This document shows positions 1 through 7,338 of a stretch of 64,000 nucleotides of DNA, piece by piece (position 1 is the stretch's first letter; every line of letters begins with the position of its first letter). Below the pieces are notes generated by a model that ran no database searches, was not told where the DNA came from, and was given only the letters and a program-made list of their open reading frames with translations. The stretch comes from a virus: positions 1 to 64,000 of IMG/VR virus record IMGVR_UViG_3300031772_000013. One strand, given 5' to 3'. The translations under genes were made by a program, and so were the position numbers.

Positions 1-95
1 TCCAGGTACGCCTCCGCATCCGCTCTGCGGCGAGCAAATGAGGCCGCATCAGGAACATAGTCGTCCGGGGCGGCACGCCAGAGAGTGAGCTTCAT
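1..95 (-). CDS. Hypothetical protein, cut by left window edge
   Basis: The gene starts at ATG 95-93 and runs off the left edge, so only about 31 N-terminal residues (MKLTLWRAAPDDYV...) are visible. It is preceded by GGAGG about ten bases upstream, and its ATG overlaps the stop of small ORF A (ATGA). It is the last visible gene of the minus-strand operon. No function can be assigned. Confidence 0.6.
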   Translation of the reverse strand, partial: MKLTLWRAAPDDYVPDAASFARRRADAEAYL

Positions 96-139
96 AGGTG
101 AGCGGGCCTCCAAAAGACTGCCGTGCATCCGTGCTTCAT
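92..139 (-). CDS. Conserved small ORF A (MKHGCT...HL family)
   Basis: This is a 15-codon ORF encoding MKHGCTAVFWRPAHL. Its ATG overlaps the stop of the upstream gene (TGATG) and its TGA overlaps the ATG of the downstream gene (ATGA). GGAG lies seven bases before the ATG. Two related ORFs at 330-407 and 673-720 occupy the same position before other genes and share the first six residues and the final HL. The 3' half also contains the Shine-Dalgarno of the next gene, which may account for part of that conservation. It could be a translated coupling peptide or a leader. Confidence 0.5.
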   Translation of the reverse strand: MKHGCTAVFWRPAHL

Positions 140-333
140 CATCGCTCTCCAGATAGTTGAGCTTCACTCCAACACGCCGGGCAGCCGTCGTGGTGACGGT
201 GCAGAGGCTCGCCCTGCGGACACTCAGCCATCGCGCAACCGGCGCAATATTCCCTGTCACAGCGAGGCGTACACGGCTTGTCAGTCTCGGGATTCATGCC
301 GTGCAGCGACCAGATCAATTCGTTGCCGTTCAT
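139..333 (-). CDS. Small Cys-rich protein
   Basis: This is a 64-residue protein starting at ATG 333, after a GGAAGGAG ribosome site that lies inside small ORF B. It contains several Cys and His residues (PCTPRCDREYCAGCAMAEC, then a His run and CPAC), compatible with a small zinc-binding fold. It sits between small ORFs A and B in the minus-strand operon. The function is unknown. Confidence 0.65.
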   Translation of the reverse strand: MNGNELIWSLHGMNPETDKPCTPRCDREYCAGCAMAECPQGEPLHRHHDGCPACWSEAQLSGER

Positions 334-407
334 AGGTGTTCGCTCCTTCCAAGAAACAGAAGTCCCGTGTCCCGCTCTATCGGGTCTGCCGTGCATCCGT
401 GCTTCAT
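330..407 (-). CDS. Conserved small ORF B (MKHGCT...HL family, 25 codons)
   Basis: This ORF starts MKHGCTAD and ends GRSEHL. It joins the stop of the ACT-domain gene and the start of the Cys-rich gene by ATGA overlaps on both sides. GAGG lies seven bases upstream of its ATG. Compared with copies A and C it carries 30 extra bases in the middle, a multiple of three that keeps the frame. Preservation of frame despite the length change is the best evidence that it is translated. Confidence 0.5.
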   Translation of the reverse strand: MKHGCTADPIERDTGLLFLGRSEHL

Positions 408-676
408 TGCCGAGCCTCAGTCTGTGGAGCCATCGGGACGACCCAGCCGCTCGATGTATCGGGCCATGCATCGAGACGCTGGATTTGTTCCGCAGCCCAT
501 TCAGCGGTACTCAATACCTCCACGGAATCCGTCTCTGCATCGAGCAGAAAAAATGCTGTTCCGGGGTGCCCGATTACCGGCCGCGACTCGATGCGAGCCA
601 AGTTTACGTGGGTCAGGGTTTCGAGAAACCGGCACAAGGAACCGGGACGGTCGTGTAGCTCTACTAGAAGAATCAT
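404..676 (-). CDS. ACT-domain protein
   Basis: This is a 90-residue protein. Its N-terminal half has the ACT pattern seen in prephenate dehydratase regulatory domains: VELHDRPGSL, then a helix, then NLARIESRPV and a strand ending FFLLD. ACT domains bind small ligands such as amino acids. No catalytic domain is attached, so it would be a stand-alone sensor. The start at ATG 676 follows GGAGG inside small ORF C. An ACT protein is unusual in a phage operon. The family call is by motif only. Confidence 0.6.
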   Translation of the reverse strand: MILLVELHDRPGSLCRFLETLTHVNLARIESRPVIGHPGTAFFLLDAETDSVEVLSTAEWAAEQIQRLDAWPDTSSGWVVPMAPQTEARQ

Positions 677-720
677 AGGTGTTCGGGCCTCCAAATGTTT
701 GGGGTGCATCCGTGCTTCAT
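673..720 (-). CDS. Conserved small ORF C (MKHGCT...HL family)
   Basis: This is a 15-codon ORF encoding MKHGCTPNIWRPEHL. AAGG lies seven bases upstream of its ATG. It overlaps the stop of the upstream gene and the start of the ACT gene, each as ATGA. It differs from copy A mainly in three central codons and one near the end, while both ends are conserved. Confidence 0.5.
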   Translation of the reverse strand: MKHGCTPNIWRPEHL

Positions 721-959
721 CGTGACACCTTAATTCTGGTAGACGTGATTTTCTGCGGGTCGTTCTCGATTTCGATCTTCCACTTCTTCGCGAAGCGCTC
801 GGCACCCTTGCGGTCGGTCTGGCGCGTGCGGATGGACGGATACCGGAGACGGCTTCCCGGGTAGTAGTGATCGAAGGTCCAGCTCAGGAAGTAGTAGCCG
901 CCCCAGTCGGGGACGAACTTGACGTGGTGTCCGCGGCTGCTTGGGTTGTGCCGACTCAT
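717..959 (-). CDS. Hypothetical protein
   Basis: This is an 80-residue protein rich in aromatic and basic residues (FVPDWGGYYFLSWTFDHYY, then a Lys/Arg-rich C-terminus). It overlaps the upstream gene by ATGA, so the two are probably translationally coupled. No family was recognised. Confidence 0.7.
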   Translation of the reverse strand: MSRHNPSSRGHHVKFVPDWGGYYFLSWTFDHYYPGSRLRYPSIRTRQTDRKGAERFAKKWKIEIENDPQKITSTRIKVSR

Positions 960-1270
960 GAGCCGTCTCCGCCTTCACGATGGCGGCTGAGCCGCTCCAT
1001 GAACGCCTGGTCCTGCTCGGTGCGCTTCGCCTTCTTCTCTTCGGCGTACTCCTTGATCCCAGCGAGGAGTCTGTCCTCCGTGAGCTTTTCATTGACCCAG
1101 CCGTCCAATAGGTAGAGCGTCTTGCTCAACAGGTAGTCGAACACGAGGTTCATGCCGTAGTTCACGCGGTCACGCTCGGCGTCGCGGCCCGCCGCCCACC
1201 CGTTCTTGTAACCGATGTAAAGCGCAACGGGGATCGCGGCAAACCAGTACCAGTACAAGTAGTTCATCAT
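956..1270 (-). CDS. Small membrane-anchored protein
   Basis: This 104-residue protein has an N-terminal hydrophobic segment (about residues 3-20, YLYWYWFAAIPVALYIGY) and a charged, helical C-terminal part (KEYAEEKKAKRTEQDQ). It is probably an inner-membrane single-pass protein with a cytoplasmic tail. It is linked by four-base overlaps to both neighbours. The function is unknown. Confidence 0.7.
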   Translation of the reverse strand: MMNYLYWYWFAAIPVALYIGYKNGWAAGRDAERDRVNYGMNLVFDYLLSKTLYLLDGWVNEKLTEDRLLAGIKEYAEEKKAKRTEQDQAFMERLSRHREGGDGS

Positions 1271-1506
1271 GTGTTCTTATTTCTGTCCGTCTCTCTGGCG
1301 GCACGAATGATCCTGGCTCGAAGCGTCTCCCCGGCGCGACGACCAGTGAACTCCGTCCCGTCTGGCAGGCGAAACACGGGCATCATGATCTCGCGCTTCT
1401 CGCGTCTGGCCTCTCCGATCCTCGAATCGCGCACGAGCACCTCCATCTCCGATTCTTCGAAGGCAACCTGCATCTGGACAGTGATCCACGGGGTTCGGCG
1501 CTTCAC
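1267..1506 (-). CDS. Hypothetical protein
   Basis: This is a 79-residue basic protein that overlaps the 3' end of the Dam-type methylase gene above it and the membrane protein below it. It shows an alternating beta-like pattern (WITVQMQVAF, EMEVLVRD) and a phage-style segment PVFRLPDGTEFTGRRAG. No family was recognised. Confidence 0.65.
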   Translation of the reverse strand: MKRRTPWITVQMQVAFEESEMEVLVRDSRIGEARREKREIMMPVFRLPDGTEFTGRRAGETLRARIIRAARETDRNKNT

Positions 1507-2360
1507 TTCGCGCTCCTCCCAGAGATGAGCAGCTCGCCCACGTTCCCGCGCTTGCCGCCCTTCGAGTTCACGCGGCGAGGCGCCTGGACTGACTCGACCA
1601 GAAACCCACTGTAGAGTTCGCGCACGAGCGGCGTGTCGGCGTTCGACAGCAGCACGTGCACGCCCCTGGCGTCGAGCGTCATCGCCAGGTCACGGAGACG
1701 GATCTGATCGATCTCGCCGAAGCCACCAGCGGTGTAGCCGGTGAAGTTCGCGGTCTCCGAGACGGGGACGTACGGCGAGTCGAAATAGACCGCGTCGCCT
1801 CGCTTCGCGCCGCTCGCCGAGACCTCGAAGTCGCAAGTGTTGAGGCTCGCGCACTCGAACGCCCGCGCGCACGCGCGGATGTTCTCCTCCACAAACAGCG
1901 TCGCGCTCTCGCGCTTGCCCCACGGCGTGTTGAACTTGCCAGACTTGTTCACGCGGTAGAGCCCGTTGAAACACGTCTTGTTCAGGTAGATGGTGCGGGC
2001 CGCTCGGTACACTCGCGTGTGTTTCTCGGAATCGTCCGCTCGAATGCGAGCGAACTCCTCCTCGGTCACGCGAAGGGTCCGCAGCAGATCCATGAGTCGT
2101 TCGGGCGCCGTCTGGATCACATCGTAGACGTTCACTAGCTCCGCGTTCGCATCTGAGAGCATCGCGTGATCAAACCTCTCCTCCGCCGCGAGCGCGAAAA
2201 AGACGGCGCCGCCGCCGACGAACGGCTCGTAGTACGTCTTGATCTTCGCAGGGAGGCGCGGAAGGATTTCGGGGAGGAGGACGGTTTTCCCTCCGACCCA
2301 CTTGAGCGAGGGCTTGGCGACCGACACGTCCGCCAGGGCGCGCGCCTCTTTCTTCGGCAT
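1503..2360 (-). CDS. dam: DNA N6-adenine methyltransferase, D12 (Dam) class
   Basis: This 285-residue enzyme would transfer a methyl group from S-adenosylmethionine to adenine N6 in DNA. The sequence shows LKWVGGKTVLLPEI near the N-terminus, the SAM-binding motif FVGGGAVFF, the D12 segment KTCFNGLYRVNKSGKFN and a catalytic motif at GDAVYFDSPYVP. The usual DPPY is DSPY here, a rare substitution that may alter activity or specificity. Length and motif order are normal for the family. The gene lies in the small-gene operon, with a TGATG start overlap with the gene above. Phage methylases of this type usually protect against restriction. Confidence 0.88.
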   Translation of the reverse strand: MPKKEARALADVSVAKPSLKWVGGKTVLLPEILPRLPAKIKTYYEPFVGGGAVFFALAAEERFDHAMLSDANAELVNVYDVIQTAPERLMDLLRTLRVTEEEFARIRADDSEKHTRVYRAARTIYLNKTCFNGLYRVNKSGKFNTPWGKRESATLFVEENIRACARAFECASLNTCDFEVSASGAKRGDAVYFDSPYVPVSETANFTGYTAGGFGEIDQIRLRDLAMTLDARGVHVLLSNADTPLVRELYSGFLVESVQAPRRVNSKGGKRGNVGELLISGRSAK

Positions 2361-2746
2361 CAGTTTCTCCTCGCGTTCTCGGTTCGCATCGTCTTCGCTT
2401 TTTCCATGATGGGCTGCCCCTTCTTCTTTGCGAATTGGGAGAGCCTTTCCCCGAAGAGTGCGAATACCTGGGCCAGCTCGGTATCCCCAGACTCGACGTA
2501 CTTCTTACTGATCCGTGCGACCTTCGTCGCGACGTCGAGGATACCCATCACCTCCCCGATGGTCCGTTGGGTTTCGAGGAGGGGATCTACCCGCTCTCTG
2601 ATCTCCTGCATCACCTCTACGCCAGCCGTGCCCATCCGGTGGCTCACGAGGTCGAGGAGAGCTTCGGCGAACGCCTCGCCCCCTTCTCCCATGAGCGTGG
2701 ACTCGATCTGGAGGATGAGCCGCGCGTGTTCGACCGTGATCGCCAT
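2360..2746 (-). CDS. Hypothetical helical protein
   Basis: This is a 128-residue protein starting at ATG 2746 (MAITVEHARLILQIES), which overlaps the stop of the upstream gene. The open frame extends further upstream, but that part overlaps another gene. It is mostly helical (ERVDPLLETQRTIGEVMGILD). Its C-terminus TENARRN is encoded by the GAGGAGAAAC that serves as ribosome site for the methylase. The function is unknown. Confidence 0.65.
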   Translation of the reverse strand: MAITVEHARLILQIESTLMGEGGEAFAEALLDLVSHRMGTAGVEVMQEIRERVDPLLETQRTIGEVMGILDVATKVARISKKYVESGDTELAQVFALFGERLSQFAKKKGQPIMEKAKTMRTENARRN

Positions 2747-2928
2747 CAGCCCCTCACCCCGGTGCGCGCCACGTCGCTCGGCCGCTGGTGGCACCCGCAC
2801 CGCATGCAACCGATCGGCGAGCACACCGAATGGGAATCTTCGTGGTGCCCGCAGTGCCGGCAGTAGTGCGGAGGCTTCTCGCCGATACCGAGCCAGCGGT
2901 AGAGATACCAGGCGAAAAATTCCTTCAT
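2746..2928 (-). CDS. Small zinc-finger protein
   Basis: This is a 60-residue protein with two Cys pairs, YCRHCGHH and CMRCGCH, typical of a small zinc ribbon. The N-terminus (MKEFFAWYLYRWLG) is aromatic. It overlaps its neighbours by TGATG and ATGA. It may be a nucleic-acid-binding or host-takeover peptide; this is inference. Confidence 0.65.
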   Translation of the reverse strand: MKEFFAWYLYRWLGIGEKPPHYCRHCGHHEDSHSVCSPIGCMRCGCHQRPSDVARTGVRG

Positions 2929-3275
2929 TGCGCCCCCTTCGGCACCGGCCGCTCCGCCGGCACAAGTTTTTCGAGCGGGTCGCCAAGCCCCGCCTTGACC
3001 GCCTCCTTCGAGTAGCGCACCGCCTCGGCGAGATACGGGAGTGCCTCGGTCACGGCCTTCTCGTCGTGCGGCTTGAAGACGGAGTGCGCGCACGCGAGTT
3101 GCTGAACGGCCATGTAGCGAAGACTGGGTTTCTTGTCGCTCTCCTGGCCCGGCCGGTACTCGCGCCAGATCGCGGAGCGGATCTTCGGCGGGAGCGCGAA
3201 CCAGTGCGCGCGACACATGAGCATGTGCGGCGGGACGAGCTTGGTGCAGCCGGGGGCGTGGCAGGTGTGACTCAC
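2925..3275 (-). CDS. Conserved phage protein with Cys/His N-terminus
   Basis: This 116-residue protein is taken from GTG 3275, which overlaps the upstream stop (GTGA). The open frame continues upstream but only as a shadow. It begins SHTCHAPGCTKLVPPHMLMC, followed by an Arg/Trp-rich helix (IRSAIWREYRPGQE). This pattern occurs in hypothetical proteins of actinobacterial and other high-GC phages. The Cys/His cluster suggests zinc binding. Confidence 0.65.
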   Translation of the reverse strand: MSHTCHAPGCTKLVPPHMLMCRAHWFALPPKIRSAIWREYRPGQESDKKPSLRYMAVQQLACAHSVFKPHDEKAVTEALPYLAEAVRYSKEAVKAGLGDPLEKLVPAERPVPKGAQ

Positions 3276-3529
3276 GTCTTCTCCCGCGTCATCTTCCACA
3301 CGCCGTTCGGCGCTCGATCGAACAGCCGAGCGATCTCGTTGATGCCTTTGCCCTCCTCCATGAGCCACAGGTAGACGGCACGCCTGGCGGCGACGATCGA
3401 TGGCGCGCGGTCCGGGCCTTCGTAGAGCTCTCGGAGCGTGACATGGAGCGCGAGCGAGCGCGCCTCGACGCCTTTGAACAGGCCGACGGCGCCGAGTCGC
3501 GTGACGAACTTCCGGTAGGATCGTTTCAC
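3272..3529 (-). CDS. DnaA domain IV-like helix-turn-helix protein
   Basis: This 85-residue protein resembles the DNA-binding domain IV of DnaA: an arginine-containing helix (SIVAARRAVYLWLME), then a helix-turn-helix GINEIARLFDRAPNGVWKMTR. No ATPase domain is present. Stand-alone DnaA-IV-like proteins may bind DnaA-box-like sequences or regulate transcription. It is coupled to its neighbours by ATGA and GTGA overlaps. The family call rests on pattern only. Confidence 0.55.
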   Translation of the reverse strand: MKRSYRKFVTRLGAVGLFKGVEARSLALHVTLRELYEGPDRAPSIVAARRAVYLWLMEEGKGINEIARLFDRAPNGVWKMTREKT

Positions 3530-3789
3530 GGTAACTCTCCGGTCTTTCCGGTGATGTAGGATTGCATCTCGAGGAGATCATCACCCCAGTCCCCGCCGCA
3601 CCCCGGAGCCGCGAAGGTCTGAAGCCCCATGTCGATCTGACGCAGCAGCCGCGCGACACGGTCTTCAGGGCAGCCGTCCAGCGTCCACTTGTTCACCGAA
3701 CGGATGATGACGTTGAGCTTCTTGCGCCCTTCGTTCCACCAGCCGATGGGCGAGGTCTCTGGCCACTCGTCGAAGTACGTGTCGGTCAC
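3526..3789 (-). CDS. Hypothetical protein
   Basis: This is an 87-residue protein rich in Trp, with a helical middle (DRVARLLRQIDMGLQTF) and a short Gly/Asp segment. It overlaps both neighbours by four bases. No family was recognised. Confidence 0.65.
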   Translation of the reverse strand: MTDTYFDEWPETSPIGWWNEGRKKLNVIIRSVNKWTLDGCPEDRVARLLRQIDMGLQTFAAPGCGGDWGDDLLEMQSYITGKTGELP

Positions 3790-4061
3790 CGCAGCACCAG
3801 GATCAACCCGCAGACCGCGAGCGGGACGAGCAAACCGATCACGAGCGCCACGTTCCCTTTGCCGTTCCTGTCGTCTACGTGTCCCACGACCGTGAACAAA
3901 AGCGCGACGTACACGAGCAGCGCTGCGGTGAGCAGCAGCGCTACACCCAAGCGCTTGTGGTCAAACTGATCGTCTTCTCGGCAGTAGCGATGCCCGTCAA
4001 CCAGGACGCAGTCGCGGGCCGGCACCTGGATCGGGATCGGTATGAGGATTGGTTCGTTCAT
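3786..4061 (-). CDS. Two-helix membrane protein
   Basis: This is a 91-residue protein with two hydrophobic helices (about residues 38-60 and 70-90, VALLLTAALLVYVALLFTVV and VALVIGLLVPLAVCGLILVL). A polar N-terminal part carries two Cys residues. The size would fit a holin or a small host-membrane effector, but no lysis gene is adjacent. The role is unknown. Confidence 0.65.
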   Translation of the reverse strand: MNEPILIPIPIQVPARDCVLVDGHRYCREDDQFDHKRLGVALLLTAALLVYVALLFTVVGHVDDRNGKGNVALVIGLLVPLAVCGLILVLR

Positions 4062-4243
4062 AACCTGTCCCTGTTCCAGTCTGCGATGTCAGCACTTCGC
4101 TGCGCCGCCGCGCTGTTCTCTGAGGCGTCTGCGATTCGGCGCAGTTGATTTGCGCAATCTCGAACGGCGGCGCTGTCGACGAAAGACCGCGTCGCGAACA
4201 ACACCGCCATCATCGCGACGGAGAGCCAGTCGATGATCGTCAC
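4058..4243 (-). CDS. Small membrane-anchored protein
   Basis: This is a 61-residue protein with a short hydrophobic N-terminus (TIIDWLSVAMMAVLFATRSF) and a polar, Ala-rich tail. Four-base overlaps connect it to both neighbours. No function can be assigned. Confidence 0.6.
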   Translation of the reverse strand: MTIIDWLSVAMMAVLFATRSFVDSAAVRDCANQLRRIADASENSAAAQRSADIADWNRDRL

Positions 4244-4737
4244 GGTGCCCCCGGTTTGAGCCGCTGCGCGACGCGCAACAAAATCAAGTACCCGAGCAGA
4301 TCGAGAATCACGTCCTCGCCCGCAGCGCTACCTCGCGCGAGACGCGACAACTTATCGTCGATACGAACGCGGATCTGTTCCTCCGGATCGGCCTTCGACA
4401 TGATACGGAGCGGCTCCAGCGCCGAGTTCCCGTACGCTAAGTTCTTGGCGTGCAGAAGATCCCGCAGCGCGTAGCACTCCTCGGCGATGAGGCCCGGGAC
4501 GCCGACGCCGAAGTCGCGATCGATCGCAGGCTCGCCTCGACCAGCCAACACGGCGGCCAGCACACGCCACGCTCGGTCGCCGCCGCGGGTCAGGTAGCCG
4601 ACCAGTCGGCTCTCAACCTCCCAGCAGTCGTTGCAGCGCCCGGTGCCCACCGTGGGCGTGGATTCGCCGCACGTCTCGCAAGGAACCCATCGCCTCTCGC
4701 CCTCCGGGGCGTCGACTGGGGCCGGAAAAGTGTTCAT
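4240..4737 (-). CDS. Zinc-ribbon plus DUF1599/Nmad1-like protein
   Basis: This is taken as 165 residues from ATG 4737; an alternative GTG near 4777 has a better ribosome site. An N-terminal zinc ribbon (CETCGES...CNDCWE) is followed by a segment matching the DUF1599 (nucleotide modification associated domain 1) pattern: KNLAYGNS, then IRVRIDDKLSRLARG, then DVILDLLGYLILLR. DUF1599 proteins are associated with phage nucleotide metabolism or base modification. It is the first gene of the leftward operon, opposite the rightward operon at 4848. Confidence 0.6.
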   Translation of the reverse strand: MNTFPAPVDAPEGERRWVPCETCGESTPTVGTGRCNDCWEVESRLVGYLTRGGDRAWRVLAAVLAGRGEPAIDRDFGVGVPGLIAEECYALRDLLHAKNLAYGNSALEPLRIMSKADPEEQIRVRIDDKLSRLARGSAAGEDVILDLLGYLILLRVAQRLKPGAP

Positions 4738-4847
4738 GGCGAGTGGGACGGGATAAGATCGCCGTCTATTCACCCTTCGTACACCTTTCGTTATCCGCCC
4801 GCAACACTTGACGGCCACCGAGAAGGCGCGGACACTCTCCTCACAAG
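4738..4847. promoter_or_regulatory. Divergent promoter region
   Basis: This 110-bp region separates the leftward and rightward operons. On the plus strand TTGACG at 4808-4813 is followed after 17 bases by the weak hexamer GACACT, a candidate sigma-70-like promoter for the genes from 4848. No convincing leftward -10 was found. Promoters for both operons must lie here or in the adjoining 5' ends. Confidence 0.4.
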
Positions 4848-5249
4848 ATGATCGACCCCCCGCAGCGACGTCGCGTCGTGGCGGCTCCTGCCCGGAAACC
4901 GCCGGCGGAGCTGCACTCCGTCCGCGTGATCTTCGAGCCCGACCAGGACGCGAACACTTCGTACCTGAAGCACGAAGGACTCGAGGAGCGCCTGGCCGAG
5001 TACAAGAAGGGTGCGTTCAGTTTCGTGTGCGTGCGCGCCGAGGCCGAGGTGCTCATCGAAGAGATCCCGCAGACGCTCACGAGCGGCGGCATGCCGGGCA
5101 TCGAGAGCGACTCCGAGGACGAGTACCTCGACGAGATCATCGACGGGGAGTGGAAGGCGCTTCGCGCCGTACTCAAGACGGTAGGCGTTTCGACGGAACA
5201 GTTACCGCTCGGCTTTGATCGAGCATGGATCGAATGGAGAACAGAATGA
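4848..5249 (+). CDS. Conserved phage protein
   Basis: This is a 133-residue protein. Its central segment (VRVIFEPDQDANTSYL ... FSFVCVRAEAEV ... LTSGGMPGIESDSEDEYLDEI) resembles hypothetical proteins widespread in tailed phages. It is the first gene of the rightward operon. The start ATG has only a weak ribosome site. The function is unknown. Confidence 0.7.
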   Translation: MIDPPQRRRVVAAPARKPPAELHSVRVIFEPDQDANTSYLKHEGLEERLAEYKKGAFSFVCVRAEAEVLIEEIPQTLTSGGMPGIESDSEDEYLDEIIDGEWKALRAVLKTVGVSTEQLPLGFDRAWIEWRTE

Positions 5250-5644
5250 TTCGTTCATATGGGCCGGGTAAGTTCATCAAGGTCATCGACAGCTACGCCT
5301 ACAAGGTGACGCTCGACGACGGTGCCGACCGCGAGGAGAGCTACGATGAAGGCGGCGGCTGGTACGGCTTCATCGATGTCGATCCAGCTACTCGCAATCG
5401 GATTCGTGAGATCGCCAAGGAGGAAGGCGACACGCTCACGGCTCACGAGGAGGATCTGCTCGACTACACCGTGGCGATCATCCTCTTCGAGCGGTCGGAC
5501 GGCATCGTCGAGGTCGACTGGTACGACGAGCGTCGTGGCAGTTCGGCCGCAGACGACGCCGAGGCGGCGTGGGAGGAGATCGAGGAGTTGTTCGCGGACG
5601 AAGAAGAAGAAGAAGAAGATGAAGACGACGAAGGAGACGAGTAG
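5246..5644 (+). CDS. Acidic-tailed protein
   Basis: The chosen start, ATG 5246, overlaps the upstream stop (ATGA) and has GGAGA five bases upstream; ATG 5225 and 5237 are alternatives. The protein has 132 residues. A compact N-terminal domain is followed by an extremely acidic C-terminus of consecutive Glu and Asp residues. Acidic tails occur in DNA mimics and in protein-binding phage factors, but no specific family was recognised. Confidence 0.65.
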   Translation: MIRSYGPGKFIKVIDSYAYKVTLDDGADREESYDEGGGWYGFIDVDPATRNRIREIAKEEGDTLTAHEEDLLDYTVAIILFERSDGIVEVDWYDERRGSSAADDAEAAWEEIEELFADEEEEEEDEDDEGDE

Positions 5645-5919
5645 TGGCCCGCCCCGCAACACACCCCGACGTCGAGTACGCAGTCAATGACGCGAGCGGC
5701 AAAGAGCGCACCTTCAAGACCTTCGACGAGGCCGCTGGCTTCGCGCTCAGCATGGCCGTCTCACGCGGCGAAACCGATCTCGACGTGCTCATCTGGAGCG
5801 AAGAGGGCGCCGAGTGGTACGGCGGCGACGACGCCGTCGAGCAGTACAACGAGGACCCCGAAGCTAGCGTCTTCGAGCGGTTCGAGATCAGCGTCAACGC
5901 AGTAGGAAGGGTTTCATAA
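5644..5919 (+). CDS. Hypothetical protein
   Basis: This is a 91-residue acidic protein starting at GTG 5644, which shares a base with the upstream TAG (TAGTG). It reads like a small alpha/beta domain (VEYAVNDASGKERTFKTFDEA, LDVLIWSEEGAEWYGG). It belongs to the rightward operon. The function is unknown. Confidence 0.65.
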   Translation: MARPATHPDVEYAVNDASGKERTFKTFDEAAGFALSMAVSRGETDLDVLIWSEEGAEWYGGDDAVEQYNEDPEASVFERFEISVNAVGRVS

Positions 5920-6962
5920 TGGCAACAAGAAGAGTGATGAGTCGCAAACAACCGAGCCTCCCCGGCTTCCCGGACGTCCCCGACCGGATCGAGGTCCGAA
6001 TCCCGACGATGCCCTGGACGCAGATCGGCGGGGACATGGATCCCGGCGCGTCCGGCGGCACGATCGCGACGGCCGACGGGGATCATATCGAGCTGCTCAA
6101 GATCATGCCGGTGCGCGAGTACGTCGGCGACAAGGAAGCGGCCGACGTCGGCTTCCCGTTCTGGACGAAGGAGGCGTGGTTCGATCTCGCTGACCTCGAC
6201 CCGAAGAACGAGGACGTGAAGAGCGCGCTCCGGTCCTCCGGTTTCGATAGCGGCGATCAGAAGTTTCAGTTCGAGGAGGAAATGACGCCGGAACAGCGCG
6301 CGCTCGTCATCGCCGAGGCCCTCCTCGACTACGGCCGCGGAGACGAAGGCCCCTCGGGCTGGTCCGAAGACCTTCCCGACCACGAGGTGAAATGGTGGAG
6401 CGACAAGGTCGCAACCCTCCCCGACTACGTCGCCGACGAGGACGAGGTGTTCCGCGACGATGTGCTTGGATACAGCGACATCCGAGAGAACCTCGAGAAG
6501 ATGGTCGAGCAGATGGCCGATCAGAGCTCCGCGCAAGCATGGAGCACCGTCGGCGACGGGGCCGCGGGCGACGCCGAAGAGGCTGGCTACGATCCGGAAA
6601 CGCTTGTCGGTGTCGCCGAGTTCGGTGACGCCGTAGGCGTCAACGGCGACGTCGAGACCGAGAAGACGCTCAAAGGCGTCGAGGACGATCTCGAAAAGGA
6701 AGGCTACGAGATGACCGAAGCCGGCGGCAGCGTGCCGTCCGACGAGGCGACGGTCGACCCCAATAGCGCCATCCGAGCGGTTGCGAGCGAGATGGACATC
6801 GAGGAAGACACGGTCGAGGAAGCCGCTCAGGGGATCGATTGGTGGCCGAAGGGCAAGAACAACGAGATCACCAGCTCGACGAGCGGATGGGCTTCGATCT
6901 GGGGTAAGAAGATGGCAGGCGGGACCGAAGAACGACGAACAAACGCACGAAGGAGAAACTGA
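5919..6962 (+). CDS. Large acidic phage protein
   Basis: This is a 347-residue acidic protein. The N-terminal part has a beta-type pattern (TMPWTQIGGDMDPGASGG, then WFDLADLDP), and helical, Glu/Asp-rich segments follow (DIRENLEKMVEQMADQ). The C-terminus RRTNARRRN is encoded by DNA containing the AAGGAG ribosome site of the next gene. The same coding arrangement recurs at the end of the next gene. No family was recognised. Confidence 0.65.
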   Translation: MATRRVMSRKQPSLPGFPDVPDRIEVRIPTMPWTQIGGDMDPGASGGTIATADGDHIELLKIMPVREYVGDKEAADVGFPFWTKEAWFDLADLDPKNEDVKSALRSSGFDSGDQKFQFEEEMTPEQRALVIAEALLDYGRGDEGPSGWSEDLPDHEVKWWSDKVATLPDYVADEDEVFRDDVLGYSDIRENLEKMVEQMADQSSAQAWSTVGDGAAGDAEEAGYDPETLVGVAEFGDAVGVNGDVETEKTLKGVEDDLEKEGYEMTEAGGSVPSDEATVDPNSAIRAVASEMDIEEDTVEEAAQGIDWWPKGKNNEITSSTSGWASIWGKKMAGGTEERRTNARRRN

Positions 6963-6964
6963 AG

Positions 6965-7336
6965 ATGACTACGAGAGCAGGGTCGCACATGCAAGACGCT
7001 TGGCACTACTTCGACTCGGTGCTCGGTGGCGGGACGTTTAGCCGAGAGGGCCAATCCTTGAAGGGGCGCGTGGAGCTCTACGAGAGTGGACGCAGGCGTG
7101 CATTCGAAGCCCTGGAAGCCAGCTCGCTCGGTTCCGAAGATGACGAGGTCTACGACGAAATCGACAGTCTCCTGAGCATCGACGAAATCGAGGACGAGGC
7201 CCATCTCAAGCAAGCGTCGAAACGCGGGCGCGCTCTCGTCGAGAAGCTCGGGCGCGCTCTGAACATCGACGCTAGGAGCGGCGAGACGCCGGAAGTTTTT
7301 GAGACACCACGAACAAACGCACGAAGGAGAAACTGA
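6965..7336 (+). CDS. Hypothetical protein ending TNARRRN
   Basis: This is a 123-residue helical, acidic protein (DEIDSLLSIDEIEDEAHLKQ). It starts two bases after the upstream stop, with AAGGAG as ribosome site. Its own 3' end repeats the same 30-base junction found at the end of the previous gene. The function is unknown. Confidence 0.65.
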   Translation: MTTRAGSHMQDAWHYFDSVLGGGTFSREGQSLKGRVELYESGRRRAFEALEASSLGSEDDEVYDEIDSLLSIDEIEDEAHLKQASKRGRALVEKLGRALNIDARSGETPEVFETPRTNARRRN

Positions 7337-7338
7337 AG

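Noticed and set aside
2166-3374. 402-codon open frame antisense to the small-gene operon
   Set aside because: It spans several genes with consistent overlaps and motifs on the other strand.
5478-6536. 352-codon antisense frame over the acidic-protein genes
   Set aside because: Its composition mirrors the acidic genes on the plus strand and it has no ribosome site or family pattern.
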